Source of the DNA: Pseudonocardia nematodicida
GTDB lineage: Bacteria; Actinomycetota; Actinomycetes; Mycobacteriales; Pseudonocardiaceae
Reading direction: 5' to 3'
DNA length: 64,000 bases
Assembly (NCBI RefSeq): GCF_040105385.1
Contig: NZ_JBEDNQ010000005.1
Location: 418,755 to 482,754, forward strand
The position numbers and the translations under genes are program-made. How positions within the stretch are numbered: position 1 is the first letter of the stretch; the number at the start of each line of letters is the position of its first letter. The notes under the pieces were generated by a model. It did no database searches. It was not told the DNA's origin and saw nothing but the letters and a program-made list of their open reading frames with translations. Shown here one piece after another: positions 41,158 to 50,166 of this stretch.

Positions 41158-41270
41158 CACCACCCCACTGCGGGCGCGCGTTCGGAGGTATGACGGCAGG
41201 GCCGACCGTCCTAGACTCGGACTAGTTTGTGATCTAGGACACAGACAGTCGACGTCCGAGTGAGGTGCTC

Positions 41271-42440
41271 ATGTCCTTCGATCCGCGCGCCGAGACCGGG
41301 ATCCCGACCGAGCCGGTGGGGTCGCTGCCCCGGCCGTCGTCGCTGCAGGAGGCCTACGCCGCCTACGACGACGGGAAGATCGACAAGGCGGCGCTCGAGC
41401 AGGAGCAGGACGCCGCGGTCCGGGACACCATCGACCGCTCCGAGCAGACCGGGGAACCGATCATCTCCGACGGCGAGCAGCGCTGGTCGTCGTTCGCGAC
41501 CTACCCGATCACCGACACGCTGGCCGGCACCGGCCTGGCACCGACGCTGGGCCCGGGCGGCCAGTTCTTCGCCATCTTCGCCGACGGCCACGGCCGGCAG
41601 CTGCCGAAGCTCGAGCGGGGACCGTTCTCCTACGTCAACTACGCGGCGGACTCGCTCCGGAAGTCGATCGCGTACGCGACGAAGCCGATGAAGCAGGCCG
41701 TCATCTCGCCGTCGATGCTCGCGTTGCTCTACCCGCTGCGCGACCCGGTCGAGGGCTACAGCCGGGAGGACTTCGAGACGGCGCTGGTCGACGAGTGCGA
41801 ACGCGACATCCGCGGTGCGTTCGACGCCGGCGCGGCACGCGTCTCGGTGGACTTCACCGAGGGCCGGCTCGCCACCCGCGAGGACCCGCGCAACCCGTGG
41901 ACCGGCGCCGGCCTGCTCCCGCACTTCGTCGAGCTGATCAACCGGGTGATGGCCCGGTTCAGCGCCGACGAGCGGCGCAGCATCGGCATCCACACCTGTC
42001 CGGGCGGGGACCGCGACTCGGTGCACTCCGCCGACGTGCCCTACAACAACCTGCTGCCCGCGATGTTCGGGATCAACGCCGGCTACTTCCTGATCCAGCT
42101 GGCCAGCGAACGCGAGCGGGACCCGGTCTACGAGTCCATCGGGCGCAACCTGCGCGACGACGCCGAGGGCGTCGCGCAGATGGCCTACATCGGCGTGATC
42201 AACCCGCAGAACCCGAGGGTCGAGGGCCCCCCGGAGGTCTGCGACCGGCTGGTGCGCGCCGCCGACTTCATCCCGCGCGAACGGCTCGGGTCGACCGACG
42301 ACTGCGGCTTCTCGCCGTTCTCCATCGACGAGAAGCCCAACCACGGCTCGCCCGACTTCGCGCGCGACATCGCGTTCCAGAAGATCAGGAACCGGGTCGA
42401 GGGCACGAAGATGGCCGCCGAGAAGCTCGCCGTCGGCTGA
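41271..42440 (+). CDS. Cobalamin-independent methionine synthase-like protein (MetE C-domain), copy 1
   Basis: A protein of 389 residues, a single MetE C-terminal-type barrel. GIPTEPVGSLPRPSSL starts the fold, IISDGEQRWSS follows, and the zinc site is kept: HTC (IGIHTCPGGD) and the Cys of LGSTDDCGFSPF. The N-terminal folate half of MetE is absent, so the methyl or thiol donor differs from classical MetE; core-MetE and epoxyalkane:CoM transferases share this form. It starts at ATG 41271 (GAGG upstream). A paralogue follows 15 bases downstream. Confidence 0.88.
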   Translation: MSFDPRAETGIPTEPVGSLPRPSSLQEAYAAYDDGKIDKAALEQEQDAAVRDTIDRSEQTGEPIISDGEQRWSSFATYPITDTLAGTGLAPTLGPGGQFFAIFADGHGRQLPKLERGPFSYVNYAADSLRKSIAYATKPMKQAVISPSMLALLYPLRDPVEGYSREDFETALVDECERDIRGAFDAGAARVSVDFTEGRLATREDPRNPWTGAGLLPHFVELINRVMARFSADERRSIGIHTCPGGDRDSVHSADVPYNNLLPAMFGINAGYFLIQLASERERDPVYESIGRNLRDDAEGVAQMAYIGVINPQNPRVEGPPEVCDRLVRAADFIPRERLGSTDDCGFSPFSIDEKPNHGSPDFARDIAFQKIRNRVEGTKMAAEKLAVG

Positions 42441-42455
42441 CCACGGCCGGTCGTC

Positions 42456-43568
42456 GTGTTCGATCCCAGGTCGGTGACCGGCATCCCGACCGAACCGGTC
42501 GGCTCGCTGCCGCGCCCGCAGGCGTTGCTGGACGCCTACGCGGCGTTCGCGGCGGGGCGTCTCGATCAGGCCGCCGTCGAGCAGGCGCAGGACGACGCCG
42601 TGCGCGACACCCTCGAGCGGTACCGGGCGACCGGCGCGCCGATCGTGTCCGACGGCGAGCAGCGCCGGTCGTCGTTCGCCGCGTACCCGGTCACCGGTTC
42701 CCCGGGTGCCGCCGCATCCCCGCCCGGGGACCCCGCCGTCGTCGCGGACGGGCACGGGCGACCCTTTCGTCCGGCCGGCGACGGGCCGTTCCGGTACCGC
42801 GCCTACGCCGGCGACACCCTCGCGAGGTCGATCCGCCTCACGACGCTGCCGATGAAGCAGCCGGTCGTCTCACCGTCGACGCTGGCCCTGCTGCACCCGC
42901 CGCACGAGCGGACACGGGACCAGGACCTGGTCGACGAGTGCGAGCGTGACATCCGCTCCGCCTTCGCCGCCGGCGCGGTACGGGTGTCGGTCGACTACTC
43001 GGATCGGCGGCTCGCCGGCGGCGACGATCCCGGGCCCCACGGCGGGGCGACGGGGCGCGGGGTCGGCCTGATCCGCGCGGTGCTCGAGCGGTTCACCGCC
43101 CGCGAACGCATGCACGTCGGCGTGCACACCTGTGTACCGCCGGGCTCCGGCCCCGGGGCCGGTCCCGGCTACCTGCAGCTGCTGCCGGAGATCCTCGGCC
43201 TGGACGCCGGCTACTTCCTGCTCCAGCTCGCCGGCGAACCCGACCACGACGCGATCTGTGCCGTGATCGGCGCGCACCTGCGCGGCGACGCCGGCGGCCT
43301 GACCCCGGTCGTCCACCTCGGAGTGATCGACACCCGCAGCCCGCACGTCGAGAGCGCACGGGAGGTCGCCGACGTCCTCGTGCGCGCCGCCGTCCACATC
43401 CCGGCCGAGCAGCTCGGCTCCACCGACGACTGCGGCTTCTCCCCCTTCTCGCGCGATCCCCGGCCGCTCGACGGGCTGACCGACCTCGCCCGCGGCATCG
43501 CGTTCCGGAAGATCCGCAGCCGGGTCGAGGGCACCCTGCTGGCCGCGGAGAAGCTCGGCTTCGCGTGA
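42456..43568 (+). CDS. MetE C-domain-like protein, copy 2
   Basis: A protein of 370 residues starting at GTG, clearly a diverged duplicate of the preceding gene: GIPTEPVGSLPRPQAL, IVSDGEQRRSS, TLPMKQPVVSPSTLALL, HVGVHTC and LGSTDDCGFSPFSRD are shared. It lost about 25 residues after the SSFA block and its middle is Gly/Pro-rich (PPGSGPGAGPGYLQ). Zinc ligands remain, so it is probably active. Overlap GTGA with the next gene couples all three. Confidence 0.86.
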   Translation: MFDPRSVTGIPTEPVGSLPRPQALLDAYAAFAAGRLDQAAVEQAQDDAVRDTLERYRATGAPIVSDGEQRRSSFAAYPVTGSPGAAASPPGDPAVVADGHGRPFRPAGDGPFRYRAYAGDTLARSIRLTTLPMKQPVVSPSTLALLHPPHERTRDQDLVDECERDIRSAFAAGAVRVSVDYSDRRLAGGDDPGPHGGATGRGVGLIRAVLERFTARERMHVGVHTCVPPGSGPGAGPGYLQLLPEILGLDAGYFLLQLAGEPDHDAICAVIGAHLRGDAGGLTPVVHLGVIDTRSPHVESAREVADVLVRAAVHIPAEQLGSTDDCGFSPFSRDPRPLDGLTDLARGIAFRKIRSRVEGTLLAAEKLGFA

Positions 43569-44059
43569 CACGGGGTCCGGCGCGCCTGGAGTTCCTGGCG
43601 ACTCGCTCGGACGCGGCGCCGGCCTCCGAGCTGTTCGCGCGGCTCGATGCGCTGTTCGACGCGCAGTACGCCCACCTCGGCCGCGCGTCCCGCCCGGGCT
43701 CGGTCACCACGCCGGAGGAGATGGCACCGCCGCACGGGGCATTCCTGCTCGGCGTGCTCGACGGCGTACCGGTCGCCATCGGCGGCCTGCGCCGCCTCGA
43801 CGACCGGACGTGCGAGATCAAGCGGCTCTACGTCGAGCCGCCGGCCCGCTCTGCCGGTGTCGGACGACGGCTGCTGGCCGCGCTGGAGGACGCCGCGCGT
43901 GCGCTGGGCTACGGGTGCGCCCGGGTGGACACCGGTCCGGCGCAGCGGCACAGCCGGGCGCTGTTCCGCGCGACCGGCTACCGGGTGATACCGCGCTACA
44001 ACGACAACCACGTCGCCGTCTGGTTCGCCGAGAAGGACCTCGGCGACCGAACCGGGTGA
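43565..44059 (+). CDS. GNAT-family N-acetyltransferase
   Basis: A protein of 164 residues starting at GTG in an overlap with the preceding stop. GAFLLGVLDGVPVAIGGLRRLDD, EIKRLYVEPPARSAGVGRRLL (acetyl-CoA loop) and HSRALFRATGYRVIPRYNDN mark a typical GNAT. It forms the third gene of the MetE-like operon; its substrate, perhaps an amino acid or small amine, is not known. Confidence 0.88.
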   Translation: MTRGPARLEFLATRSDAAPASELFARLDALFDAQYAHLGRASRPGSVTTPEEMAPPHGAFLLGVLDGVPVAIGGLRRLDDRTCEIKRLYVEPPARSAGVGRRLLAALEDAARALGYGCARVDTGPAQRHSRALFRATGYRVIPRYNDNHVAVWFAEKDLGDRTG

Positions 44060-44302
44060 CCGCCACGGACGCCGCGGACGGGAACCGGCTCGCACCCGCG
44101 CGCGGTGGCGCCGGCGTGATCTCCCGCTCCGGACCGCCCGTCGGACCACACCCCGACCCCGGACCGCGCATGCCTGTCGCCCGGGGCGGTCGCCGGCATC
44201 GGAGCGGTCAGCCGCGGATCGGAAGGCCGTGGATACCGCCCCGCGGAGCGGTGAGTGTGGAGGGCACACGCCGACGTCCCTCCGACACCACAGGAGACAC
44301 CA

Positions 44303-45238
44303 GTGCCCCGCAGACCCACCCTCACCCTCCCCGACCTCACCGGGAAGCGCGCGGTCGTCACCGGCGCGAGCGACGGCGTCGGACTCGGCATCGCCACCCG
44401 GCTCGCCGCCGCCGGAGCCGAGGTGATCATGCCCGTCCGCAACCCGCGGAAGGGCGAGGCCGCGGCCGCCGGGATCCGGCGGGGCAATCCCGCCGCGTCC
44501 GTGTCGACGCGCGAGCTCGACCTGTCCTCGCTGCAGTCCGTGGAGGCGCTCGGCACCACGCTCCTCGACGAGGGCCGGCCGATCCACATCCTCATCAACA
44601 ACGCCGGCGTCATGACGCCACCGGACCGGCAGACCACGACCGACGGGTTCGAGCTGCAGTTCGGCACGAACCACCTCGGGCACGTCGCGCTGGTGGCACG
44701 CCTGCTGCCGTTGCTGTCCGCCGGACGGGCGCGGGTGACCTCGCAGATCAGCGTCGCGGCGAACCAGGGCGCGATCAACTGGGAGGACCTGAACTGGGAG
44801 CGCTCCTACGACGGGATGGACGCCTACAGCCAGTCGAAGATCGCGTTCGGGCTCTTCGGCCTGGAGCTCGACCGGCGGAGCCGCGCCGGGGGCTGGGGTA
44901 TCACCAGCAACCTGTCCCACCCCGGCGTCGCGCCGACGAGCCTGCTCGCCGCGCGGCCGGAGATGGGCCGGGCCCGGCAGCCCCTGTCCCGCCGGCTCAT
45001 CGGTGCGATGTCCCGCGCCGGCATCCTGCTGGGGACCGTCGAGTCCGCGGGCCTCCCGGCCCTGATGGCGGCGACCACCCCCGAGGCCGCCCCGTTCTAC
45101 GGCCCGAGCGGTCCCCGGAACCTCGGTGGTCCGCCCGCGGAGCAGAAGCTCTACTCCCGGCTCTGCGGCGCCGACGACGCAACACGGATCTGGGACGTCT
45201 CCGAGGAGCTGACGAAGGTCTCCTTCACGATGTCGTGA
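44303..45238 (+). CDS. Short-chain dehydrogenase (retinol dehydrogenase-like)
   Basis: A protein of 311 residues starting at GTG 44303 (CAGGAGACACCA upstream). Rossmann motif AVVTGASDGVGLGIA at residues about 17-31, ILINNAGVM, Ser in SQISVAANQG and the catalytic YSQSK are all present. Its length and C-terminal extension (GVAPTSLLAARPEMGRARQPLS) fit the retinol-dehydrogenase-like extended SDRs that act on lipophilic alcohols or ketones. It stands alone; the 240 bases before it hold nothing recognisable. Confidence 0.88.
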   Translation: MPRRPTLTLPDLTGKRAVVTGASDGVGLGIATRLAAAGAEVIMPVRNPRKGEAAAAGIRRGNPAASVSTRELDLSSLQSVEALGTTLLDEGRPIHILINNAGVMTPPDRQTTTDGFELQFGTNHLGHVALVARLLPLLSAGRARVTSQISVAANQGAINWEDLNWERSYDGMDAYSQSKIAFGLFGLELDRRSRAGGWGITSNLSHPGVAPTSLLAARPEMGRARQPLSRRLIGAMSRAGILLGTVESAGLPALMAATTPEAAPFYGPSGPRNLGGPPAEQKLYSRLCGADDATRIWDVSEELTKVSFTMS

Positions 45239-45435
45239 CGGGTCGATACCCCGTGCGTACAGAACGATCCGGTCCTCAGACGAGCCACGCGAGCTGTAGC
45301 ACGTCGACCGTCGCTCACGCTCGAGAACCGGAAAGCGGCCATGCCCTCGGAGTGTGGCCCGGTCGACGCCGCGATCGGCAGCGCGTCGAGCCGGACGGCG
45401 GCCTGCTCGTCGGTGGCGGCCCGGCACATGCGCGG

Positions 45436-45774
45436 TCAGACGTCGATGCGGGCCCGCGTCACGTCCAATGGCTCGTCGTCCGGGATCGGTTGTCCGGCGA
45501 GGGTCTCGGCGGCCCACCGGATCATCCGTCGGTGGCCGGCCGGTCGTGCTGCAGCACCGCGACCCGCCGCCAGTGCTCCAGCACGTGGAAGAGGTCGCCC
45601 AGGTCGAGGTCCAGGCTCCCGCCTCAAGGCGTCGGCGTAGGCCTCGTCGACGGTCCCCTGGTCGGCCGGAAGGAGCGCAGCGCAGCGCGGATAGCCGACG
45701 GCGCGGCGCCCCGACGAGCTGCTGGCCGACCAGCGGGCGACCCGGCGCCCTGTCGTCCGGTCCGTCCCGCTCAT
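45436..45774 (-). pseudogene. Frameshifted DUF6247-like gene
   Basis: Sensible protein is spread over two frames on the minus strand. LLPADQGTVDEAYADALRRE runs in one frame, LDLDLGDLFHVLEHWRRVAVLQHDRPATD in another, and MIRWAAETLAGQPIPDDEPLDVTRARI returns to the first. Two compensating indels therefore scramble about 35 residues in the middle. The recovered protein resembles the short DUF6247 proteins common in actinobacteria. The rest of the gap 45,239-45,787 holds no supported gene. Confidence 0.6.
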
Positions 45775-45787
45775 TACCCTGCGCTGC

Positions 45788-46465
45788 GTGCGGATACTCG
45801 TGGTCGAGGACGACGACCGGGTCGCCCGTGGGCTGGTCCGGGCCCTGCTGCGGGCCGGCTATCGCGTCGTCCGCGCGGCCGACGTCGCCGAGGCGCACGC
45901 GCTGATCGCCGAGCAGCCCCCCGATCTCGCGCTGGTCGACATGGGCCTGCCCGACGGTCACGGCAGCGCGGTGGTGCGGAGGCTGCGCGAGCACCCGGCG
46001 ACCGGGGTGCTGGTGGTGACCGCGCAGGACGGCGAGACCGAACGCGTCGTCGGGCTGCGCGCGGGCGCCGACGACTACGTCGTCAAGCCGTTCAGCCTCG
46101 CCGAGCTGCTGGCCCGGATCGAGGCGGTCAGCCGGCGGACGCGGGCGCTGCGCCAGTCGGTGTCCGAGCCCGCCGTCGTGCACCGGCGCGGGTCGCTGGA
46201 GCTCGACGTCACCGCCCGCACCCTGCGCGACGACGACGGCTGGTCGGTCACCCTCACCGCGATCGAGTCCGCGGTGCTCGCGCTGCTGCTCGAACGCACC
46301 GGGCAACCGGTGGAGCGCCGGTTCGTCATCGACCAGGTCTGGGCGGTGCCGACCGAGTCGAGCTCGCGCACCCTCGACACGCACATGGCGACGCTGCGCG
46401 GCAAGCTCGAGGACCGGGTGGTCATCCGCACCCTGCGCGGCGTCGGCTACCAGGTCGACCCGTGA
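45788..46465 (+). CDS. Response regulator, OmpR family
   Basis: A protein of 225 residues starting at GTG. The receiver has EDDD, Asp51 (ALVDMGLPDGHG), VVTAQDG and VKPFS. The winged helix follows (VTLTAIESAVLALLLERTGQ; SSRTLDTHMATLRGKLE; RTLRGVGYQVDP). It overlaps the kinase gene in GTGA. The target genes are not evident; the kinase has no known ligand. Confidence 0.9.
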   Translation: MRILVVEDDDRVARGLVRALLRAGYRVVRAADVAEAHALIAEQPPDLALVDMGLPDGHGSAVVRRLREHPATGVLVVTAQDGETERVVGLRAGADDYVVKPFSLAELLARIEAVSRRTRALRQSVSEPAVVHRRGSLELDVTARTLRDDDGWSVTLTAIESAVLALLLERTGQPVERRFVIDQVWAVPTESSSRTLDTHMATLRGKLEDRVVIRTLRGVGYQVDP

Positions 46466-47862
46466 GGCGCCGGCTGCTGGTCGCCGTCGCGCCGCTGCTC
46501 GTCCTGCTGATGCTGGGTGTGCTGGTCCCGACGGCCGGCATCGTCGCCGGCCGGCACACCGCGACGATGGTCTCGGACCGGATCGGCGACGCGAGCCGGT
46601 TCTCGGTGCTGGCGCTGACCACGCTGACCGGCGGATCGGAGCTCGAGGCGGACCTGGTCCGGCTGCGCGCCGAGCTCGACGAGTACGCCGACCTCTACGA
46701 CACCGGCGTGTGGTTCCTCGACCGCGAACAGCAGGTCCTGCACTCCACCGACGGGACCCCGCCCCCGGAGGAGGCGCGGTCCCGGCTCGACGGCGTGCTC
46801 GCCGGGCAGCTCCCGCCCACCGAACGCACGATCTGGCCGTGGAGCATCCGGGACGAGGTGATCGTGACACCGGTGGGCCGGGACTCTCAGGTCGTCGCGG
46901 CGCTGGTGCTGTCGGTGCCGACCGACACCGTGCGGGCGATCGTCCTGCGCGACTGGGCGCTGCTCGGCGGCCTGATCACGCTGGTGGCGACGCTGGCGGT
47001 GTACCTGGTCGGCCCGATGACCCGCTGGATCCTGCGCCCGGTGGCCGACCTGGAGCGCAGCGCCGCCGCGGTACGGGCCGGCGACCTCGGCGCCCGGGCC
47101 GCGCCCGACTCGGGCCCGCCGGAGCTGCGCAACCTCACCGCGGGCTTCAACGACATGGTCTCCGCGGTACGCCGGACCATCGAACGCCAGCAGCGGTTCG
47201 TCGCCGACGCCGCGCACCAGCTGCGCAACCCGATCGCCTCCGCCCGGCTCTCGGTGGAGAACCTCGAACCGCACCTGGCCGACGACGAGGAGGCGCGCGC
47301 GACCTACCGCGACACCATCGACGACCTCGTGCGGATGGGCGCGGTCGTCGACAGCATGCTCGCCGCCACCGCGCTGCAGGACCGCCCGGCCAGCTGTGGC
47401 CCGGTCGCCGACGCCCTCGGGCACCGGGCCGCCGCCTGGCGCGCGGCGGTCGAGGAGGCCGGGCTGGCGTTCGTGGAGGACCTGCGCGACACCGGGACCC
47501 GCGTGCAGGAACCGACCGGCGGGCTCGCCGCGACCGTCGACGAGCTCGTCGCCAACGCCTGCCGGCTCTCCCGGGGCGGCTCGGTGACGGTGCGCGGCCG
47601 GGCCACCGGTGCGGCCTACCGGATCGAGGTCGCCGACGACGGGCGCGGGCTGGACGCGCGCGACCGGCGCCGGGCCACCGAGCGGTTCTGGCGCGACCCG
47701 CGCGACCAGAACGTGCCGGGGACGGGTCTCGGCCTGGCCATCGTGGCCCAGGTGCTCGACGACGTCGGCGGGTCGCTGGAGCTGGCCGAGACACCGGGCG
47801 GCGGCCTCACCGCCGTCGTCCGGCTCCCGCCTGCTCCCGGTTCCGTCCCGACCTCGGGATGA
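46462..47862 (+). CDS. Sensor histidine kinase
   Basis: A protein of 466 residues starting at GTG, coupled to its regulator. Helices at 5-28 and about 172-196 bracket an extracytoplasmic sensor of about 140 residues. A HAMP domain (RWILRPVADLERSAAAVRAGDLGAR), the phosphoacceptor His252 (ADAAHQLRNPIASARL) and a HATPase domain (ATVDELVANACRLSRG; VADDGRGLDARDRRR; GTGLGLAIVAQVL) follow. The N-box has Ala-Cys-Arg in place of the usual Asn-Ala-hydrophobic continuation, a mild variation. Confidence 0.9.
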   Translation: MRRRLLVAVAPLLVLLMLGVLVPTAGIVAGRHTATMVSDRIGDASRFSVLALTTLTGGSELEADLVRLRAELDEYADLYDTGVWFLDREQQVLHSTDGTPPPEEARSRLDGVLAGQLPPTERTIWPWSIRDEVIVTPVGRDSQVVAALVLSVPTDTVRAIVLRDWALLGGLITLVATLAVYLVGPMTRWILRPVADLERSAAAVRAGDLGARAAPDSGPPELRNLTAGFNDMVSAVRRTIERQQRFVADAAHQLRNPIASARLSVENLEPHLADDEEARATYRDTIDDLVRMGAVVDSMLAATALQDRPASCGPVADALGHRAAAWRAAVEEAGLAFVEDLRDTGTRVQEPTGGLAATVDELVANACRLSRGGSVTVRGRATGAAYRIEVADDGRGLDARDRRRATERFWRDPRDQNVPGTGLGLAIVAQVLDDVGGSLELAETPGGGLTAVVRLPPAPGSVPTSG

Positions 47863-47921
47863 GCGATCCTGCCCGGAGGTCGTTCGTGATGTGATGGTCG
47901 CGAGTGGGAGGGGGCGCTGCG

Positions 47922-48707
47922 GTGACGGCGAACGTTCCGGCCGTGTCGGCGGCCGTCCGGATCCTCGAGCGGCTCGCCGCCGAGCGCCCCCGGCCGGTGT
48001 CGCCGGGCACCCTGGTCTCCGAGCTCGGACTCAACCGGTCGACCTGCTACAACATCCTCGCCACCCTGCAGGCCTCCGGCTGGGCCGCGTCCACCGGCCG
48101 CGCCGGGTGGACGCTCGGCCCCCGGCTGCTCGCACTCACCGGGGTGAGCCAGGAGCTGGTGGCGGGCGTGGTGCAGGACGAGCTGGACGCGCTCAGCCGG
48201 AAGCTGGGGTTCGTGGCGTTCGCGGCCGAGTTCGACGGCACCGCGGCCTTCACCGTCGTCGCCAAGGCCGAGCGGGCCAACGGGATCCGGGTGAGCGTCG
48301 GGGTCGGCGACCGCTTCCCGTTCGCGGCTCCGGCCCTGCTGCAGGCCTTCACCGCCTGGCTGCCGGAGTCCGAGGTCCGGGCGCTCGTCCGCCGCAACGG
48401 GCTGACCGCCTACACCCGCCACACCGTCACCGAGCCCGCCGAGTTCGACCGGGTCCTGGGCGCCGTGCGCGCCGACGGCTTCAGCCGCAGCGTGCGCCAG
48501 CTCGACCTCTCCCAGGGCGCCGCGGGCGCGACGGTCTTCGACTCCCGGTCCCGCCCGCTGTTCGCCGTGGTGGTGCTCGGCTTCTCCAGCGAGCTGGACG
48601 AGGCGCGGGTCGACGAGGTCGGGCCGGTCGTACGCGCGTGCGCGGACCGGATCACGCTGCGGATCGGCGGCACCCCACCGGCCGGCTACCCCACGACCGG
48701 GGACTGA
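47922..48707 (+). CDS. IclR-family transcriptional regulator
   Basis: A protein of 261 residues from GTG 47922 (GGGAGGGGG upstream; GTG 47904 is an alternative). The N-terminal winged helix is standard (AAVRILERLAAERPRPVSPGTLVSELGLNRSTCYNILATLQASGW). The effector domain ends with ATVFDSRSRPLFAVVVLGFSSELDEARVDEVGP. IclR proteins often govern catabolism of aromatic acids. It is convergent with an aromatic-acid-type MFS gene and close to the 50-55 kb molybdenum hydroxylase operon, its likely targets. Confidence 0.9.
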   Translation: MTANVPAVSAAVRILERLAAERPRPVSPGTLVSELGLNRSTCYNILATLQASGWAASTGRAGWTLGPRLLALTGVSQELVAGVVQDELDALSRKLGFVAFAAEFDGTAAFTVVAKAERANGIRVSVGVGDRFPFAAPALLQAFTAWLPESEVRALVRRNGLTAYTRHTVTEPAEFDRVLGAVRADGFSRSVRQLDLSQGAAGATVFDSRSRPLFAVVVLGFSSELDEARVDEVGPVVRACADRITLRIGGTPPAGYPTTGD

Positions 48708-48716
48708 CGCCGCCAA

Positions 48717-50042
48717 CTAGTCGTCCAGCGAACGGCCCCGGGTCTCCGGGCAGAACGGTGCGACGACCAGCCCGAGGATGTAGATCAGCCCGACGACGGT
48801 GGCCGCGACGCCGTAACCGCCGAGCGCGGAGATGATGGCGCCGGCGAGCAGCGGCCCGAGGAACGCCAGGAACCGGGCGGCGTTGAAGACGAACGCGGCA
48901 CCGGTGGCGCGCAGGTGGGTCGGGTAGAACTCCGGCAGCCACACCGGCATCCAGGTGTACTGGCCGAGGGTGAAGAAGCCGTTCACCACGAGCACGACGA
49001 CGATCAGCCGCAGGTCGTGGGTCCACAGGAACAGCACCGGGGTCAGCACGAGCGAGGCCCCGAAGAACACCATCGTCGTCGGCTTCCGGCCGTACCGGTC
49101 GGCGAACACACCGAACAGGATGTAACCGGCGATCGCCCCGACGTTGTAGATCATCCCCGCGGCGGCGGCCCAGGTGGCCGCGTTCCCGCCGGCGGCCGCC
49201 GCGATGCCGGAGACGTAGAGCGGCACCCAGGTCGAGATCCCCCACCAGCCGAGCGTGGTGGTCAGCGACATCAGCGAGCCCAGGATCGTCAGCCGTCGCA
49301 GCTGCGGGTCGGCGAAGATCTGGCGCAGGCTGAACCGGGTGTAGGAGATCTCCTCGTTCGACAGCTCCCCCGCCGCACGTCCCTGCAGCGACCGGCGCCG
49401 GCCCGCCGCCCGGGTCCACCGCTCGGACTCCGGCACGCTGCGGCGCAGCCACAGCGCGAAGAACGCCGGCAGCACGCCGATCAGGAACATGATCCGCCAG
49501 GAGTCCGGCCCGAGCGGGGCGACGGCGAACCAGCAGGCCGAGGCGATGAAGAAGCCCAGCCCGAGCCCGCACTGCATCAGCCCGGCGCCCTTCGCCCGGG
49601 CGTGCGCCGGCCAGATCTCGGCGACCAGCGAGGCCCCGGTCCCCCACTCCGACCCGAGTGCGAACCCGGTGATCAGCCGCAGCACCAGGAACGAGGTCAC
49701 GCTCCACGAGGCGGCCGTCAGCCCGGTGAACACCGCGTAGACGACGATCGAGATCAGCAGCATCCGCCGCCGCCCGATGTAGTCGGCGATCACGCCGCCG
49801 GTGATGCCGCCGATGCCCCAGCCGAGCAGCGTCGCGGCGATCGTCGCGCCGCTCAGGAACGCGATGGAGGACTGCGGGACCGCCGGGTCGAGCCGGTGGA
49901 TGACCGTGCCCGCGACGAGGATCAGGGCGTAGGTCTCGAAGCCGTCGAACAGCCAGCCCAGGTTGGCCGCGATCAGCGCGCGCCACTGCGCCCGGGTGAC
50001 GCCCTCGTGCCAGGAACGTCGGACGACGACCTCGTCGTGCAT
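48717..50042 (-). CDS. MFS transporter, aromatic acid:H+ symporter type
   Basis: A protein of 441 residues starting at ATG 50042 (GAGGAGGAGCC upstream) with 12 predicted helices. The helix-1 signature LIAANLGWLFDGFETYALIL and the helix 2-3 loop GGVIADYIGRRRML belong to the AAHS/sialate-type group; FADRYGRKPTT is the second loop. It probably imports an aromatic or related carboxylate. It is divergent from coxG across 124 bases containing a clean operator-like dyad. Confidence 0.88.
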   Translation of the reverse strand: MHDEVVVRRSWHEGVTRAQWRALIAANLGWLFDGFETYALILVAGTVIHRLDPAVPQSSIAFLSGATIAATLLGWGIGGITGGVIADYIGRRRMLLISIVVYAVFTGLTAASWSVTSFLVLRLITGFALGSEWGTGASLVAEIWPAHARAKGAGLMQCGLGLGFFIASACWFAVAPLGPDSWRIMFLIGVLPAFFALWLRRSVPESERWTRAAGRRRSLQGRAAGELSNEEISYTRFSLRQIFADPQLRRLTILGSLMSLTTTLGWWGISTWVPLYVSGIAAAAGGNAATWAAAAGMIYNVGAIAGYILFGVFADRYGRKPTTMVFFGASLVLTPVLFLWTHDLRLIVVVLVVNGFFTLGQYTWMPVWLPEFYPTHLRATGAAFVFNAARFLAFLGPLLAGAIISALGGYGVAATVVGLIYILGLVVAPFCPETRGRSLDD

Positions 50043-50074
50043 GGCTCCTCCTCGGAGGATGCTTCGTCCGGATC

Positions 50075-50093
50075 GAAGGACATGTTGTCCTTC
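50075..50093. promoter_or_regulatory. Candidate operator between the MFS gene and coxG
   Basis: A perfect dyad GAAGGACA-TGT-TGTCCTTC lies in the middle of the divergent gap. IclR or GntR proteins bind such sites; the IclR gene at 47,922 is the nearest candidate. Confidence 0.6.
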
Positions 50094-50166
50094 ACACAAG
50101 ACAATTGCGAGTTGCAACGCTAGGCTGAGCGCAGGTGAGCGTCAAGCCGAAGTGGTGGTCGAGCGC

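Noticed and set aside
43211..46870. A minus-strand open frame of more than 1,200 codons opposite several genes
   Set aside because: It runs antisense through the MetE-like, GNAT, SDR, and two-component genes, all of which have clear family motifs. Its composition is that of a high-GC shadow frame.
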